From NCBI GenBank assembly GCA_945861175.1, contig CAMATR010000112.1, positions 1-6,327 of the forward strand: 6,327 bases of DNA, written 5' to 3'. This stretch comes from Chitinophaga pinensis (lineage in GTDB: Bacteria; Bacteroidota; Bacteroidia; Flavobacteriales_D; Crocinitomicaceae). This document shows, piece after piece, positions 5,723-6,327 of the stretch. The translations under genes were made by a program, and so were the position numbers. Positions within the stretch are counted from its first letter, which is position 1; every line of letters begins with the position of its first letter. Under the pieces are notes generated by a model. The model ran no database searches. It had not been told where the DNA came from and saw nothing but the letters and a program-made list of their open reading frames with translations.

Positions 5723-6327
5723 TTTACTAAGGATTCCGCCTTTTTTAGCAGCTGGCTCATCACCACCAAAGTTCATGTCACCTGCGTCATCAGTAAGTCC
5801 AGAAGCAGAAGGATTTTTCACTCCCTTCAAGAATGCTTCGTATTCATCTACCAATGAAGAAGTTTCTGTTGTTTTCGTTACTTCGTATTCAGCTTCAACA
5901 TCCAATGTGCTCAAATGCAATTCTTGTAACTTATCGATTTTATCAACGTTCACAACTTTATCAGAAGAAGAAGATGTAGATGTTTGTTGCTTGATGATTC
6001 CATCCTCTTTCAACTGCTTCATTTGTTTTACAGCCAAATCAAATGCATCTTGATCTGCCTTCGATTTCGCAGCATCCAATTCATCTTGAATTTCTTTGTA
6101 AGAGCGTGGATTTTGATAGTACCCAGAAAAACCTGTTACAGTTGCAGTGCTCTTTCCACCGAAAATTAAAATTCGAGCAGAGGTCTGTATTTTGTAAATC
6201 GGATCAACCAATACATGGATGTTGTTATTTACAATCGCATTGTAATATGCTTCGTCTTTTGCATCTTGCGGAGAAGCATGGCGCTTTGTAGATGTTGCTT
6301 GAACAACTTTGTTCTCATCAACACGTA
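5699..6327 (-). CDS. Hypothetical envelope-type protein with lysine-rich C-terminus (5' end outside window)
   Basis: The reading frame is open to the right edge. The 208 visible residues start before the TTG codon at 6211, which is internal Leu in VLVDPIYKI, so the true start lies outside the window. I recognise no named family, although the stretch NAIVNNNIHVLVDPIYKIQ followed by TATVTGFSGYYQNPRS resembles, from memory, a group of Bacteroidota secreted or lipoproteins with a D-V-L-V-x-P-x-Y and V-T-G-[FY] pattern. The middle (about residues 77-113 of the visible part) is a charged helix rich in Lys, Asp and Gln, then a run of Ser/Thr (TSTSSSSDK), then an acidic stretch with VDVEAEYEV-like strands. 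The C-terminus is Gly/Asp-rich and finishes AKKGGILSKLMFWKKK, an amphipathic polybasic tail. Being upstream of the beta-barrel gene suggests an envelope role, but this is inference. Confidence 0.75.
   Translation of the reverse strand, partial: RVDENKVVQATSTKRHASPQDAKDEAYYNAIVNNNIHVLVDPIYKIQTSARILIFGGKSTATVTGFSGYYQNPRSYKEIQDELDAAKSKADQDAFDLAVKQMKQLKEDGIIKQQTSTSSSSDKVVNVDKIDKLQELHLSTLDVEAEYEVTKTTETSSLVDEYEAFLKGVKNPSASGLTDDAGDMNFGGDEPAAKKGGILSKLMFWKKK

Noticed and set aside
5699..6211. TTG at 6211 as the start of the right-edge gene
   Set aside because: The frame stays open with coherent protein sequence for 38 more codons to the window edge, and TTG falls inside a conserved-looking VLVDP motif.
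1..6327. CRISPR array, tRNA, insertion sequence or phage/defence genes
   Set aside because: No regularly spaced repeats, cloverleaf sequence, transposase motif or terminal inverted repeats were seen on either strand.

Overview
The window looks like an AT-rich chromosomal segment from a member of the Bacteroidota, probably Flavobacteriia-like. The evidence is TTG/TAnnTTTG-type promoters, almost no Shine-Dalgarno sequences before the start codons, secreted proteins with signal peptides ending in F-S-Q, and a methionine synthase split into two genes. No taxonomic search could be run, so this placement is inference from style.

Left part (1-3641, minus strand) is a methionine module. A Bacteroidota-type promoter leads into a SAM-I (S-box) riboswitch and a small hairpin with a U tract. 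Next comes a gene for the homocysteine-methyltransferase half of cobalamin-dependent methionine synthase (2433-3443). Nine bases later comes a gene for the folate-, cobalamin- and AdoMet-binding half (1-2423, running off the left edge about 90 residues before its expected end). Together they encode all the modules of MetH. When S-adenosylmethionine is plentiful, the riboswitch should turn both genes down.

Centre (3642-4940, plus strand): divergent from metH, with its own strong promoter, is a small three-helix membrane kinase of the DgkA/undecaprenol kinase family. It has one apparent substitution at a metal-binding position. It is followed by an unrecognised secreted protein with a long coiled coil and five cysteines.

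Right part (4941-6327, minus strand) holds two envelope-type genes read toward the centre. First is the 3' part of a gene for an unrecognised protein with a lysine-rich C-terminus, open at the right edge. After a 10-bp-stem hairpin comes a gene for a small secreted, probably beta-barrel protein, which ends at a textbook UUCG-capped terminator. The long spacers (3444-3694, 4067-4145, 4941-5000, 5652-5698) are covered by the regulatory entries. I saw no tRNA, rRNA, CRISPR array, insertion sequence or phage gene.

Most of the window is ordinary core metabolism and envelope content. The points most worth a second look are the single in-frame stop that separates the two MetH halves, the riboswitch with an unusually weak expression-platform hairpin, the Glu-to-Gly change in the DgkA-like kinase, and the hairpin placed just before the start codon at 5651.
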